From positions 62,001 through 126,000 of the forward strand of contig NZ_RJLQ01000013.1 of the NCBI RefSeq assembly GCF_003833015.1: a DNA stretch of 64,000 bases, read 5' to 3'. The stretch is from Clostridium sp. E02. GTDB taxonomy: Bacteria; Bacillota; Clostridia; Lachnospirales; Lachnospiraceae. The notes under the pieces were generated by a model that worked only from the letters and a program-made list of their open reading frames with translations, did not search any database and was not told the origin of the DNA. Position numbers and translations under genes: made by a program. Positions 8,779 to 17,315 of the stretch are shown one piece after another (within the stretch, counting starts at the first letter, position 1; each line of letters starts with the position of its first letter).

Positions 8779-9756
8779 ATGCCCGGTTTTACCACCCACT
8801 ACCTTTTGGGAGTCAGGGTTTTTAGCGACATTCCAAACAATCCATTAAAGCGAATCATATCCAAATACCGTTGGCTCTATCAGCTTGGTCTCCAAGGTCC
8901 GGATATCTTTTTTTATAATATACCCATTATCCGTCATAGGGATTATCGCAATGTGGGATCCTATATGCATGAAAATCACGTAAATGAATTTTTTGTCAAT
9001 TCTCTAAACTACCTGTCCCAAATTGAATCCAGACAGCAAAGAGAACAGGCGATTGCCTATTTAAGCGGTTTTTTCTGTCATTACATCGGGGACTCCATTT
9101 GTCATCCCTATGTATACGGTAGAATTGAATGTAATGTAAATCATATAAGCAATTACCACCACGGTCTTCATGCCATGCTGGAAAACGATATTGATTCTTT
9201 GTTATTGATGAAATATAAAAAGAAAAAGCCTTCCCAGTTTAATCAGGCGGCTACGATATGTTTGAATGGGCAGGAAATGCAGTTTATCTCTGGGTTTCTG
9301 TCTAAGTGCATCAATGAAACTTATTACCCGATAAAAGACGGGAACAATTATAATGTTACTTCAAAGATGGTATCTCGTTCTATTCTTGCCATACGACTGG
9401 GCTGCCGAACTCTAGCTGATCCCAACAGTCGTAAAAAGAACAGCATTGAATTTATTGAATCCTTATTTCTACGTACTCCCATTGCATCTAGAAAACTGGT
9501 GACCGATATCACGCCAAATCCAGTGATCACCTTTAATCTAAAACACGAGACATGGTATAACCCCTGGGATAATCGACTGGCCTCAAACGCATCCTTTCCC
9601 GATTTGTTCCACTATTCTATGACCAAATGCAGCAATGTTTTTTACCGATTTAATGAAGAGCTGATTTCTCCCATTCCTTTAAGAAATCTAGATCACCATA
9701 AGCTGTTAAAAGAATTGGGCAACTATTCTTATCACAGCGGTTTGGCTGTTGATTAG
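8779..9756 (+). CDS. Zinc-dependent phospholipase C family protein
   Basis: A 325-residue protein of the Zn-dependent phospholipase C / S1-P1 nuclease-like fold. Histidine and aspartate ligand candidates occur in order: 'TTHYLLGVRVF', 'LGLQGPDIFFYN', 'YMHENHVNEF', 'FFCHYIGDSICHPYVYG' and 'HHGLHAMLENDID'. No signal peptide is seen, so it appears cytosolic, as for many clostridial members of unknown substrate. I start at the ATG at 8779 because the GTG nine bases earlier is part of the GAGGTG ribosome binding site. It may act on lipids or phosphoesters, but activity is unproven. Confidence 0.82.
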   Translation: MPGFTTHYLLGVRVFSDIPNNPLKRIISKYRWLYQLGLQGPDIFFYNIPIIRHRDYRNVGSYMHENHVNEFFVNSLNYLSQIESRQQREQAIAYLSGFFCHYIGDSICHPYVYGRIECNVNHISNYHHGLHAMLENDIDSLLLMKYKKKKPSQFNQAATICLNGQEMQFISGFLSKCINETYYPIKDGNNYNVTSKMVSRSILAIRLGCRTLADPNSRKKNSIEFIESLFLRTPIASRKLVTDITPNPVITFNLKHETWYNPWDNRLASNASFPDLFHYSMTKCSNVFYRFNEELISPIPLRNLDHHKLLKELGNYSYHSGLAVD

Positions 9757-9779
9757 ACCTATTTCCCTGATACAACAAA

Positions 9780-9828
9780 AAACATGGACTGGGACTGGGC
9801 TTTCCCCATACCTGATCCATGTTTATTT
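9780..9828. terminator. Bidirectional terminator between convergent genes
   Basis: AAACATGGA ... TCCATGTTT arms flank a 27-base loop, with T-rich tracts on both sides (TTTATTT rightward, TTTTTTG leftward). It separates the phospholipase-like gene from the convergent lipoprotein gene. Confidence 0.7.
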
Positions 9829-9860
9829 ACGATTCATCATTCATTTATATTTAATTCGTT

Positions 9861-10460
9861 TTACTCTTCTGCCTTTGTAGCCACTGTAGCTTCTGTATCC
9901 GTATCCCCCGCTTCCTGCTCATTCTCAGATGCAGTGGGCTCTTTGATAATCGCTCCCTCTTTGGGTTCAATCTCTTTTTCTGAGCCTTTTGGGATAGACA
10001 TATCTACCAGCCAATATTTTGTTTCTTTCATGGTATAATCTGGCATAACAATCAGATGCAGATCATATTCCTTCAAAAATCCACCGTATGAAGTAGCACT
10101 GGATCTTTCAAAAGAAAAATCTTGAGTCGCAGCTTCGTCATTTAAGTAACGAACGGCAGCGTTCGCAAATGTAACGGCTTCTTCCGGAGTGGTTCCCTCT
10201 TTTACCATCAGTGTCATATCAATGCTTTTCTTTTCTTTGTCCACTCTGTAGTTGATGCTTAAAGCCATAGGATATTCTTTATTATCAACAAATTCCTCAT
10301 CCATATCATTGTTTATCTGCTTCCAGTCCAGTACGATTCCCTGCTTTGTTTCAAACTCTGGTTCCGCTGGGCCACCAGAAGACAAGATATGACTCTGTGT
10401 ACAGCCTGTTAACAGCAACGCTGACATGGCAAATATCGTGAACGCTTTGTTCCTCATCAT
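9861..10460 (-). CDS. Putative lipoprotein of unknown function
   Basis: A secreted, lipid-anchored protein of about 199 residues. The N-terminus has a short basic stretch (MRNK), a hydrophobic core and the lipobox LLTGC with the modified cysteine near residue 20. The mature part is acidic and lacks a recognisable domain. A central region ('ATSYGGFLKEYDLHLIV') could be a small alpha/beta domain. The last ~35 residues are low-complexity E/T/A, a flexible tail. I start at the ATG at 10460, 5 bases after AAGGAGG; a longer start at 10481 has none. Function unknown. Confidence 0.82.
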   Translation of the reverse strand: MMRNKAFTIFAMSALLLTGCTQSHILSSGGPAEPEFETKQGIVLDWKQINNDMDEEFVDNKEYPMALSINYRVDKEKKSIDMTLMVKEGTTPEEAVTFANAAVRYLNDEAATQDFSFERSSATSYGGFLKEYDLHLIVMPDYTMKETKYWLVDMSIPKGSEKEIEPKEGAIIKEPTASENEQEAGDTDTEATVATKAEE

Positions 10461-10587
10461 AATTTCCTCCTTATTGAACATTTAACATTATATCTGATTC
10501 CCTGATCTTTTTGTAGTGTTTTCCGCAAAATGTCAGAAAATCTTCACAATTAAGTCAGAGTTCATTTCTCTCTCATACAATTCGCTG

Positions 10588-10616
10588 TTGCAATTTTTGT
10601 TTAACCATGGTATTAT
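10588..10616 (+). promoter_or_regulatory. Sigma-A-type promoter of the BCCT transporter gene
   Basis: -35 TTGCAA (10588-10593), a 17-base spacer and -10 TATTAT (10611-10616). The -10 overlaps the left arm of an inverted repeat. Confidence 0.75.
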
Positions 10617-10653
10617 GTTCAATATTAACATTATAATTATGTTTTTGAACATA
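10614..10653 (+). promoter_or_regulatory. Inverted repeat over the BCCT transcription start, candidate operator
   Basis: Perfect 9-bp arms TATGTTCAA (10614-10622) and TTGAACATA (10645-10653) separated by 22 bases. They span the -10 and the expected start site and end just before the AAGGAG site. The repeat could be a repressor operator or a hairpin at the mRNA 5' end. Confidence 0.5.
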
Positions 10654-10672
10654 GAATAAAGGAGCGTTTCCT

Positions 10673-12196
10673 ATGAACCAGAAAGAAAATAAAAGTATAC
10701 TAAAACAACTTGATCTAGTGACGACACTAATCCCCTTTGCAGGTATTCTCCTCTTATGTATCTTATTTCTTACCAATCCTGCAAAGTCCGCCTCTGCCCT
10801 TTTCGCCATCCGTTCATTTTTTGGTAATGAATTAGGCAGTTATTATCTTCTCTTGGGACTTTTTACGTTCTTATGCTCCCTTTACCTGGCCTTTTCAAAA
10901 TTTGGAACCATCAAGCTTGGAGAGATAGAGAAACCTCAGTACTCTAATTTTAAATGGGGCACTATGATGTTTACGGCTGGACTAGCTGCTGATATTTTGT
11001 TTTATTCACTTTGTGAATGGATCCTCTATGCAGGGGAGTCTCACATATCAGATCTGGGCTCTATGCAGGACTGGGCATCTGCCTATCCCCTGTTTCACTG
11101 GGGTCCTATCCCATGGAGTTTTTACTTAGTTCTAGCGGTAGCCTTTGGCTTTATGCTCCACGTTAAGAAGCGAACCAAGCAAAAGTATTCTGAAGCATGT
11201 CGTCCGATTTTAGGGAATAAGGTGGACGGATTTTGGGGGAAACTCATCGATATTCTTGCTGTTTTCGCTTTGCTTGCCGGTACGGCTACTACTTTTTCCC
11301 TTGCAACTCCACTGCTTTCCATGGCAATTAGCCGAGTCACCAAGATTCCCGATTCCCGATATTTAACCATTGCCATTCTTGTAATCATCTGCGTTGTTTA
11401 TACCGTAACCGTCTACTTTGGTATGAAAGGAATTACCAAACTGGCTACCTCCTGTACTTATCTTTTTTTCGGTCTATTGCTTTATGTATTGATCGGAGGA
11501 GGTCAGGCACGGTATACCATTGAAACTGGTATCACTGCAATCGGAACAATGACGCAAAACTTTATCGGACTTGCAACCTGGACGGATGCCCTTCGAACTT
11601 CATCCTTTCCTCAAAACTGGACGATCTTTTACTGGGCTTACTGGATGGTATGGTGCGTGGCCACACCTTTCTTTATTGGTAGTATCAGCAAAGGACGAAC
11701 CATCAAACAAACCATACTAGGTGGATATATCTTTGGGATTTCCGGCACGTTTACTTCATTTATTATATTAGGCAATTACAGCCTTGCCTTACAGACAAAG
11801 GGAATTCTTGACGTCATGGGGATCTATCAGTCAACCCAGAATCTTTATCACACAATTATCTCAATCCTTGAGACCTTGCCATTTTACCAGTTTGGTATGA
11901 TCCTGTTATCTGTTACGATGATCGCTTTTTATGCCACTACCTTTGACGCTTTGACACTGGTGGCTTCGTCTTATTCATACAAAGAGCTTCCAGAAGGCAA
12001 AGAGCCTGATAAGCATGTGAAGCTATTTTGGGGCGTTATGCTTATGCTTTTTCCCATTGCATTGATCTTTTCTAAAAATTCCATGGAAAATTTGCAGACA
12101 GTTTCCATTATCGCAGCCTTTCCCATTGGATTGATCCTATTAATAATTATTTTCAGCTTTTTTAAAGATGCAAACGAATATTTAAACCAATCTTAA
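10673..12196 (+). CDS. BCCT family transporter (betaine/carnitine/choline type)
   Basis: A 507-residue secondary transporter with about twelve membrane helices, importing a quaternary-ammonium compound such as glycine betaine, carnitine or choline. The conserved tryptophan segment is visible near residue 320 ('FYWAYWMVWCVATPFFIG'), followed by 'SISKGRTIKQ', the BCCT 'ISKGRT' loop. The N-terminal region 'GTMMFTAGLAADILFY' replaces the usual 'W..M.F.AG.G' motif. There is no long regulatory C-terminal tail, so osmotic self-activation like that of BetP is unlikely. The choice among substrates is open. It has its own promoter and a strong terminator. Confidence 0.92.
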   Translation: MNQKENKSILKQLDLVTTLIPFAGILLLCILFLTNPAKSASALFAIRSFFGNELGSYYLLLGLFTFLCSLYLAFSKFGTIKLGEIEKPQYSNFKWGTMMFTAGLAADILFYSLCEWILYAGESHISDLGSMQDWASAYPLFHWGPIPWSFYLVLAVAFGFMLHVKKRTKQKYSEACRPILGNKVDGFWGKLIDILAVFALLAGTATTFSLATPLLSMAISRVTKIPDSRYLTIAILVIICVVYTVTVYFGMKGITKLATSCTYLFFGLLLYVLIGGGQARYTIETGITAIGTMTQNFIGLATWTDALRTSSFPQNWTIFYWAYWMVWCVATPFFIGSISKGRTIKQTILGGYIFGISGTFTSFIILGNYSLALQTKGILDVMGIYQSTQNLYHTIISILETLPFYQFGMILLSVTMIAFYATTFDALTLVASSYSYKELPEGKEPDKHVKLFWGVMLMLFPIALIFSKNSMENLQTVSIIAAFPIGLILLIIIFSFFKDANEYLNQS

Positions 12197-12204
12197 TATC
12201 AAAT

Positions 12205-12250
12205 AAAATACCAGATGCAATCCTATGTAGGATCACATCTGGTATTTTAT
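12205..12250. terminator. Bidirectional terminator between BCCT gene and licD
   Basis: AAAATACCAGATG ... CATCTGGTATTTT arms (12205-12217, 12236-12248) enclose a smaller ATCCTA/TAGGAT hairpin. T-runs on both strands suit the two convergent genes. Confidence 0.88.
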
Positions 12251-13086
12251 TTAAAAATTTTGATTTCCATACTGGAATGGGTCGGTGTTCTCTGCTCTTT
12301 GGGTGGCAATTCTTTGTAATCCCCATAAATCCAGCTAAGTACTTCATGCCAGCCCTTTGGCGCCATCAATTTGGTGTCCTCAAACTCTAGATCTATGGTA
12401 TCTTCACACCACTCTTTTTTTAGCGTCACATACAAATAATCCGGCTGGTAATTACTGTAATAGCGAAGTTTGCTTTTCCCTTTTCGGTCCTTTACTGCAA
12501 CTGCATGTTGTAATTTTCTAAGTACTTTCATAGGAATTAGCTTTCCAATCAACGCTAGAATACCTACAACAATTTTGTTTATAAAACTATATTTAGAAAA
12601 GTCCAGCCGGTACCGATGCCCCATAGCCAATCCGTAGATTAACGTATGAAGAAGCAAGGTACCAGTAGATGCAACCTTATTCTCTGGCAGCTCGTCTATC
12701 AGGAAAAGATCCACCCATAGATGATTTAATTTCCCCTCATAATACTGCATCTGAGCCGTATTCTCATGGGTTTGACTCTTCTTATAGAGGATTCTGGGGG
12801 TAAAATCGTAAAATGCTTTTCCTCCCTTTAAATCCTCCGGTCTTAACAGTTCCATTTCTTCCGGAAGTTCTCTTTCCGCTACTTTCAAAAATGCTTCATA
12901 ATTGGAACGGGTAAACGCGATATCTGCATCATCATCCCATGGAATAAACCCCTTGTGTCTCACTGCACCAAGCAGCGTACCTGAATCCAATAGATACTTA
13001 ATTTTATATTTACGGCAGATCCGGTCAATCTCTTTTAAAACAGCAAGGTTGGCTTGATGTACCTGTGTTAAATCGTATTCTTCCAT
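12247..13086 (-). CDS. LicD family phosphotransferase
   Basis: A 279-residue enzyme of the LicD/nucleotidyltransferase-like family, which attaches phosphocholine or a related group to surface glycans. The signature 'LLDSGTLLGAVRHKGFIPWD' (residues 32-51) leads into the acidic metal site DDDAD (51-55). It is the last gene of the leftward glycan operon, 36 bases after rfbH, and starts from GGAGG. This position suggests it decorates the CDP-sugar-containing polymer. Whether the group transferred is phosphocholine or something else cannot be read from the sequence. A choline-type importer (BCCT) next door is suggestive only. Confidence 0.87.
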   Translation of the reverse strand: MEEYDLTQVHQANLAVLKEIDRICRKYKIKYLLDSGTLLGAVRHKGFIPWDDDADIAFTRSNYEAFLKVAERELPEEMELLRPEDLKGGKAFYDFTPRILYKKSQTHENTAQMQYYEGKLNHLWVDLFLIDELPENKVASTGTLLLHTLIYGLAMGHRYRLDFSKYSFINKIVVGILALIGKLIPMKVLRKLQHAVAVKDRKGKSKLRYYSNYQPDYLYVTLKKEWCEDTIDLEFEDTKLMAPKGWHEVLSWIYGDYKELPPKEQRTPTHSSMEIKIFK

Positions 13087-13122
13087 ATTTCCTCCATTCC
13101 GCAGGCGCAGCCGGAAGATAGA

Positions 13123-14472
13123 TTAAACCACCTGCTGGTCTAATGCTTCTTTTATGGTCTTCGTCATAAAATCAATCATCTCATCGGTCATACCAGGATA
13201 CAATCCGACCCAGAAAGTATCTTCCATAATTCGATCGGTATTTTTTAAATCCCCAACGATCCGAAATCCTGTTTTTTCTTCTCTCATCTGATTAAAGCAT
13301 GGATGTTTGGTTAAATTCCCAGCAAAAAGCATACGAGTCTGCACCCCTTTGGATTCTAGGTACTGGACCATATGGTTGCGGTTTACTCCTGATTTGCAGG
13401 TGATTAAAAATCCAAACCAACTGGGTTTAGAATTCTCACAAGCCTCTGGAAGGATCAAACGATCCTCTGTTTCTCTCAAACCCTCAGAAAGACGTATGAA
13501 ATTACGCCGTCTTCGTTCTACGAAGGAAGGGAACTTTTCGATTTGTGCGCATCCAATAGAGGCCTGTAAGTCGGTAGCTTTTAAGTTATAACCAAAATGG
13601 GAGTATACATATTTGTGATCATAACCAATGGGAAGCTCTCCATATTGACGATCGAAGCGATGACCGCATAAATTATCCTGGCCAGAAGGACATACGCAAT
13701 CCCTTCCCCAGTCCCTTAAGGACCTTATGATTTTATTTAAAAGAGAATTGTTGGTATAAACAGCGCCCCCTTCTCCCATGGTCATATGATGAGGTGGATA
13801 AAAACTAGAAGTCCCAATATCTCCGATGGTACCAGTAAGACGTTCTTCTCCATCCAGAGTATACAAAGTACCCAGTGCATCGCAGTTATCTTCAATGAGC
13901 CATAATCCATATGTATCACAGAATTTTTTTACTGCCGACAAATCAAAGGGATTCCCAAGCGTATGAGCAATCATGACGGCCCGTGTCTTCTCCGACCTAG
14001 CTTCTTCGAGCATTGTCACATCAATATTATACTGAGGAATGGTGACATCCACAAACACCGGAACAGCACCGAACTGAATCATAGGATTGACTGTGGTCGG
14101 GAATCCAGCTGCAACGGTAATTATTTCATCTCCCCGTTTTACCTGCCGTTCTTTTAACAAAGGGGAGGTAAGTGTCATAAATGCCAATAAATTTGCGGAA
14201 GAACCAGAGTTTACCAGAGAACAAAAACGAACGTTTAAAAACTCAGCCATTTTTTTCTCAAATGCGTCGGTATACCGACCGGAAGTAAGCCAAAATTCCA
14301 ATGCACTGTCTACCAGATTGACCATCTCTTTCTGATCGTATACTCTGGAAGCATACGGAATCCGATCTCCCTCCTCAAACGGTTTTTTCTGATTGTGATG
14401 GGTATCACAGTATTCTTTTACCATCGCAAGAATTTCGTCTCGCGCATCTTTTTCTGATTTATGTTCAAACAT
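13123..14472 (-). CDS. rfbH: CDP-4-dehydro-6-deoxyglucose 3-dehydratase (E1), RfbH
   Basis: A 449-residue PMP-dependent, [2Fe-2S]-containing member of the DegT/aspartate-aminotransferase-fold family. It removes the C3 hydroxyl of CDP-4-keto-6-deoxyglucose on the route to 3,6-dideoxyhexoses. The Schiff-base lysine of ordinary aminotransferases is replaced by histidine in 'SSFYPPHHMTMGEGGAV' (about residue 226), the hallmark of E1 enzymes. Cluster cysteines are seen as 'IEDNC' followed by 'DCVC', seven residues and C, matching the C...C-x-C-x7-C pattern. Start has AAGGAG. It works with the separate E3 reductase, for which no gene is seen in this operon. Confidence 0.93.
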   Translation of the reverse strand: MFEHKSEKDARDEILAMVKEYCDTHHNQKKPFEEGDRIPYASRVYDQKEMVNLVDSALEFWLTSGRYTDAFEKKMAEFLNVRFCSLVNSGSSANLLAFMTLTSPLLKERQVKRGDEIITVAAGFPTTVNPMIQFGAVPVFVDVTIPQYNIDVTMLEEARSEKTRAVMIAHTLGNPFDLSAVKKFCDTYGLWLIEDNCDALGTLYTLDGEERLTGTIGDIGTSSFYPPHHMTMGEGGAVYTNNSLLNKIIRSLRDWGRDCVCPSGQDNLCGHRFDRQYGELPIGYDHKYVYSHFGYNLKATDLQASIGCAQIEKFPSFVERRRRNFIRLSEGLRETEDRLILPEACENSKPSWFGFLITCKSGVNRNHMVQYLESKGVQTRMLFAGNLTKHPCFNQMREEKTGFRIVGDLKNTDRIMEDTFWVGLYPGMTDEMIDFMTKTIKEALDQQVV

Positions 14473-14497
14473 GTCTCATATGCTCCTTTCTATTGTT

Positions 14498-15583
14498 TCA
14501 TTGGTTAAAAAATTCATTGATCTGATGATCCATTATTTTTATCATATCATTGCCATCTAGGTAAGCTTTGGTCCATTCTACGGTTTTCTCCAATGCTTCT
14601 TTTACCCCGTATCTGGGGTTCCAGTCAAATACTTTCTTTATCTTCGAACAGTCCAGCTTTAAAAAATTCGCCTCATGAGGGCCACCATCGTACTGGTTGA
14701 CCCATTGAATCCCTTGTCCCCACGCCTGACAAAACAAGTCAGCCAGTTCTCCTGCGGTTACGCAGTCCTTATCATCTGGTCCTACGTTATAGTATCCCTG
14801 ATAGGAACGATCTTTATCCTGTTTCATGGCAATTAACATATACACGGCTAGAGGCTCTAGCACATGCTGAAACGGTCTGGTGGAGTGAGGATTTCGGAGA
14901 ATAATGTCTTGTTTCTTGACTGCTGCCCGAATGCAATCTGGAATAATCCGGTCATTGGCAAAATCTCCACCACCGATTACATTCCCTGCCCGGGAAGTAG
15001 AGATTGCTACCGATTCAACTGCAAAAAAGGATTTGGCATAACTATGGGTAACCAGTTCGGAACAGGACTTACTGTTTGAATAAGGATCATAGCCATCCAA
15101 TGGATCACACTCCCGATACCCATATTCCCATTCTTTATTCTCATAAACCTTATCCGTTGTTACGTTAAGAAATGACTTTACCGTATTGCTCTGCCTTATG
15201 CATTCCAGTACATGAACCGTCCCCATCACATTGGTCTCATAGGTATATACAGGATTCTGATACGATTCTCGTACAATGGGCTGCGCTGCCAGATGAAAGA
15301 CGATTTCAGGTTTTACTTTCTCAAAGGTTTGTTTTAAATGTTCCAGATCCCTGATATCTCCGATTACAGAATCCATCCGATGGGATAATCCTGCCACCTC
15401 AAAGAGACTGGGGTCCGTAGGAGGAGTCTTTGAATAGCCTGTGACCTTAGCCCCAGCCAGATAAAGCATCCGACTAAGCCAAGCCCCTTTAAATCCTGTA
15501 TGACCAGTAAGAAGCACTCTCTTCCCCTCATAGAACTCACAAAATTCTTTCCAGTTATCATTCTTAACAACCATTCTATTCAT
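14498..15583 (-). CDS. rfbG: CDP-glucose 4,6-dehydratase
   Basis: A 361-residue short-chain dehydrogenase/reductase that converts CDP-glucose to CDP-4-keto-6-deoxyglucose using bound NAD+. The N-terminal dinucleotide loop 'LLTGHTGFKGAWL' and the catalytic Y-x-x-x-K in 'YDPYSNSKSCSE' are present, as is 'VFHLAAQPIVRESYQNPVYT', typical of this subfamily. The start overlaps the end of rfbF by 8 bases. Second enzyme of the CDP-sugar pathway, between RfbF and RfbH in both order and reaction. Confidence 0.94.
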   Translation of the reverse strand: MNRMVVKNDNWKEFCEFYEGKRVLLTGHTGFKGAWLSRMLYLAGAKVTGYSKTPPTDPSLFEVAGLSHRMDSVIGDIRDLEHLKQTFEKVKPEIVFHLAAQPIVRESYQNPVYTYETNVMGTVHVLECIRQSNTVKSFLNVTTDKVYENKEWEYGYRECDPLDGYDPYSNSKSCSELVTHSYAKSFFAVESVAISTSRAGNVIGGGDFANDRIIPDCIRAAVKKQDIILRNPHSTRPFQHVLEPLAVYMLIAMKQDKDRSYQGYYNVGPDDKDCVTAGELADLFCQAWGQGIQWVNQYDGGPHEANFLKLDCSKIKKVFDWNPRYGVKEALEKTVEWTKAYLDGNDMIKIMDHQINEFFNQ

Positions 15584-16355
15584 TCTCCCATATCTTCCAA
15601 GGCGCTTTCCCTGATTGCCATAGGGCTTCCAATTTTTTCATCTCACGCTGCGTATCCATACACTGCCAAAAGCCGTTGTGGTGGAAACTCATCAACTGAC
15701 CCTCGGATGCCAGTTTTTGTAACGGTTCTTGTTCAAGCACCGTCTGATCTCCTTCAATATAGGAAAACACCTCCGGATTCATAACCATAAATCCTCCATT
15801 GATCAGGCTGGCATCGGCCTCGGATTTTTCCCGAAAGGAACGAACTACGTTGCCGTTGTCAATATCCAGAACACCTTTTAATTGAGCAATATTAACCGTT
15901 GTCATCGTTGCCATCTTTCCATGTTCCTTATGAAACTTTAAAAGCGCCTTTAAGTCTACATCGCAAACCCCATCTCCGTAGGTTAACATAAATGGTTCCT
16001 TCCCAATATATGGCTCAATCCTTTTAATTCTTCCACCTGTCATTGTATTTAATCCGGTATCCACCAGGGTAACTTTCCAAGGTTCGGAATAATTATTATG
16101 TACCTCCATCTTGTTATTCGCTAGGTCAAACGTCACATCTGAGGTATGAAGGAAATAATCCGCAAAAAACTCTTTTACCACATACTGTTTGTAACCAAGA
16201 CAGATCACAAAATCATGAAATCCGTACTGGGAATAATACTTCATGATATGCCATAGAATGGGCTTTTCACCGATTTCTATCATTGGCTTTGGTTTTAAAT
16301 GGCTCTCTTCACTGATCCTTGTCCCATATCCCCCCACTAATAAAACCACTTTCAT
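15576..16355 (-). CDS. rfbF: Glucose-1-phosphate cytidylyltransferase
   Basis: A 259-residue nucleotidyltransferase making CDP-glucose from CTP and glucose-1-phosphate. The N-terminus 'MKVVLLVGGYGTRISEES' followed by 'KPKPMIEIG' and 'PILWHIMKYYS' is diagnostic. 'LTYGDGVCDVD' provides the metal-binding aspartates. I start at the ATG at 16355, 8 bases after GGAGG; a TTG five codons upstream overlaps that site and is rejected. First committed step of the pathway completed by the two downstream genes. Confidence 0.95.
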   Translation of the reverse strand: MKVVLLVGGYGTRISEESHLKPKPMIEIGEKPILWHIMKYYSQYGFHDFVICLGYKQYVVKEFFADYFLHTSDVTFDLANNKMEVHNNYSEPWKVTLVDTGLNTMTGGRIKRIEPYIGKEPFMLTYGDGVCDVDLKALLKFHKEHGKMATMTTVNIAQLKGVLDIDNGNVVRSFREKSEADASLINGGFMVMNPEVFSYIEGDQTVLEQEPLQKLASEGQLMSFHHNGFWQCMDTQREMKKLEALWQSGKAPWKIWENE

Positions 16356-16379
16356 TTTAACGTCCTCCAAATTAATAAT

Positions 16380-17162
16380 TTAGTCATATTCTTTATATGC
16401 TTTACGGTAGAAATACATTAGAAACTTTACAATTGGTTCAGGCCACATCTTTTGAAACATCTCTGTTTCCTCTCGTGCCCGGCTGTTGTCTTCAATGCAG
16501 GCTTTTGTAGCTGCCTGCTCATGAACTCTATAATAAAGTACTGGCTTTTCAACACAAATAAAACGCCCTGGCAGCTTTGATAATTTATAAAGCGTATCCC
16601 AGTCTAGCGCAAAATGATAAGGAGAGGTGAACAAAGGGGCTCCTAATCTCTCCTTATTGTATGCACAGGCCGGACAGCAAATGGAATTACCAAACAGCAG
16701 AACGCTTTTTTTAATCCAGGATAGGTGACTCATGTGGCGGAGACGTAACGGAAACCTGAGTATTCTCTTTAGAAATTCCACCAGTTCAAAACCAGATACT
16801 TCATCCTGTTTCACAACCGTATACCCACCTGTAAATAAGGTTATATCGGGATACTTCTCATAACTATCCAATAATTTTTTTACATAATCCTTGTGATAAA
16901 GATCATCCTGATGCGTAATCGTAACAAAACGGGCATCCGCCATATAATAGGCAAAATTCCAGTCATCTTTGATGTCACTTTTTTCATGCCGGACAAAAAA
17001 TGGGATTCCATATTTGTTCGTCAGGTCTTTTATATAAGGACTTGGCGTAGAAGTGCAAAGGATCACATCGGATTCCACGCTTTGATTCATAAGGGAACGG
17101 ATACAAGACTCAAGGTACGGAGAGTCTTTGTAAGCGCAAATTGCAAATACATGTGGTTTCAT
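16380..17162 (-). CDS. Family 2 glycosyltransferase
   Basis: A glycosyltransferase of about 260 residues with a GT-A fold, probably adding a sugar to a lipid-linked surface glycan at the inner face of the membrane. The N-terminus 'KPHVFAICAYKDSPYLESCI' is the nucleotide-binding strand/loop, and 'THQDDLYHKDY' contains the DxD-like metal site. 'YHFALDWDTLYKLSKLPGRF' is typical of the acceptor region. There are no membrane helices. It is the first gene of the operon, 24 bases before rfbF. Three consecutive ATGs occur; the third (17162) has the best spacing from GAGG. Donor and acceptor sugars cannot be told. Confidence 0.85.
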   Translation of the reverse strand: MKPHVFAICAYKDSPYLESCIRSLMNQSVESDVILCTSTPSPYIKDLTNKYGIPFFVRHEKSDIKDDWNFAYYMADARFVTITHQDDLYHKDYVKKLLDSYEKYPDITLFTGGYTVVKQDEVSGFELVEFLKRILRFPLRLRHMSHLSWIKKSVLLFGNSICCPACAYNKERLGAPLFTSPYHFALDWDTLYKLSKLPGRFICVEKPVLYYRVHEQAATKACIEDNSRAREETEMFQKMWPEPIVKFLMYFYRKAYKEYD

Positions 17163-17203
17163 CATCATTCCTCTACAATGTTAGTCATATTTGTCTGGCT
17201 ATG

Positions 17204-17209
17204 ATTATA
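17204..17209 (-). promoter_or_regulatory. Extended -10 promoter of the glycan operon
   Basis: Leftward TGGTATAAT (TATAAT 17204-17209) lies about 42 bases before the GT2 start. There is no clear -35, consistent with an extended -10 promoter. Confidence 0.6.
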
Positions 17210-17274
17210 CCATAAAAGAGTTATAACATTCCACCCTATTTATTATTTTGAAAGAATTAATAATTTACTGTCAG

Positions 17275-17312
17275 AAAAAAGCCGCCTGTGTCAGCCACGG
17301 GCAGCTTTTTTT
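17275..17312 (-). terminator. Terminator of the M42 peptidase gene
   Basis: Leftward hairpin with GC-rich arms (about AAGCTGCCCGTG and CACAGGCGGCTT), followed by TTTTTT, directly after the peptidase stop. Confidence 0.85.
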
Positions 17313-17315
17313 ATG

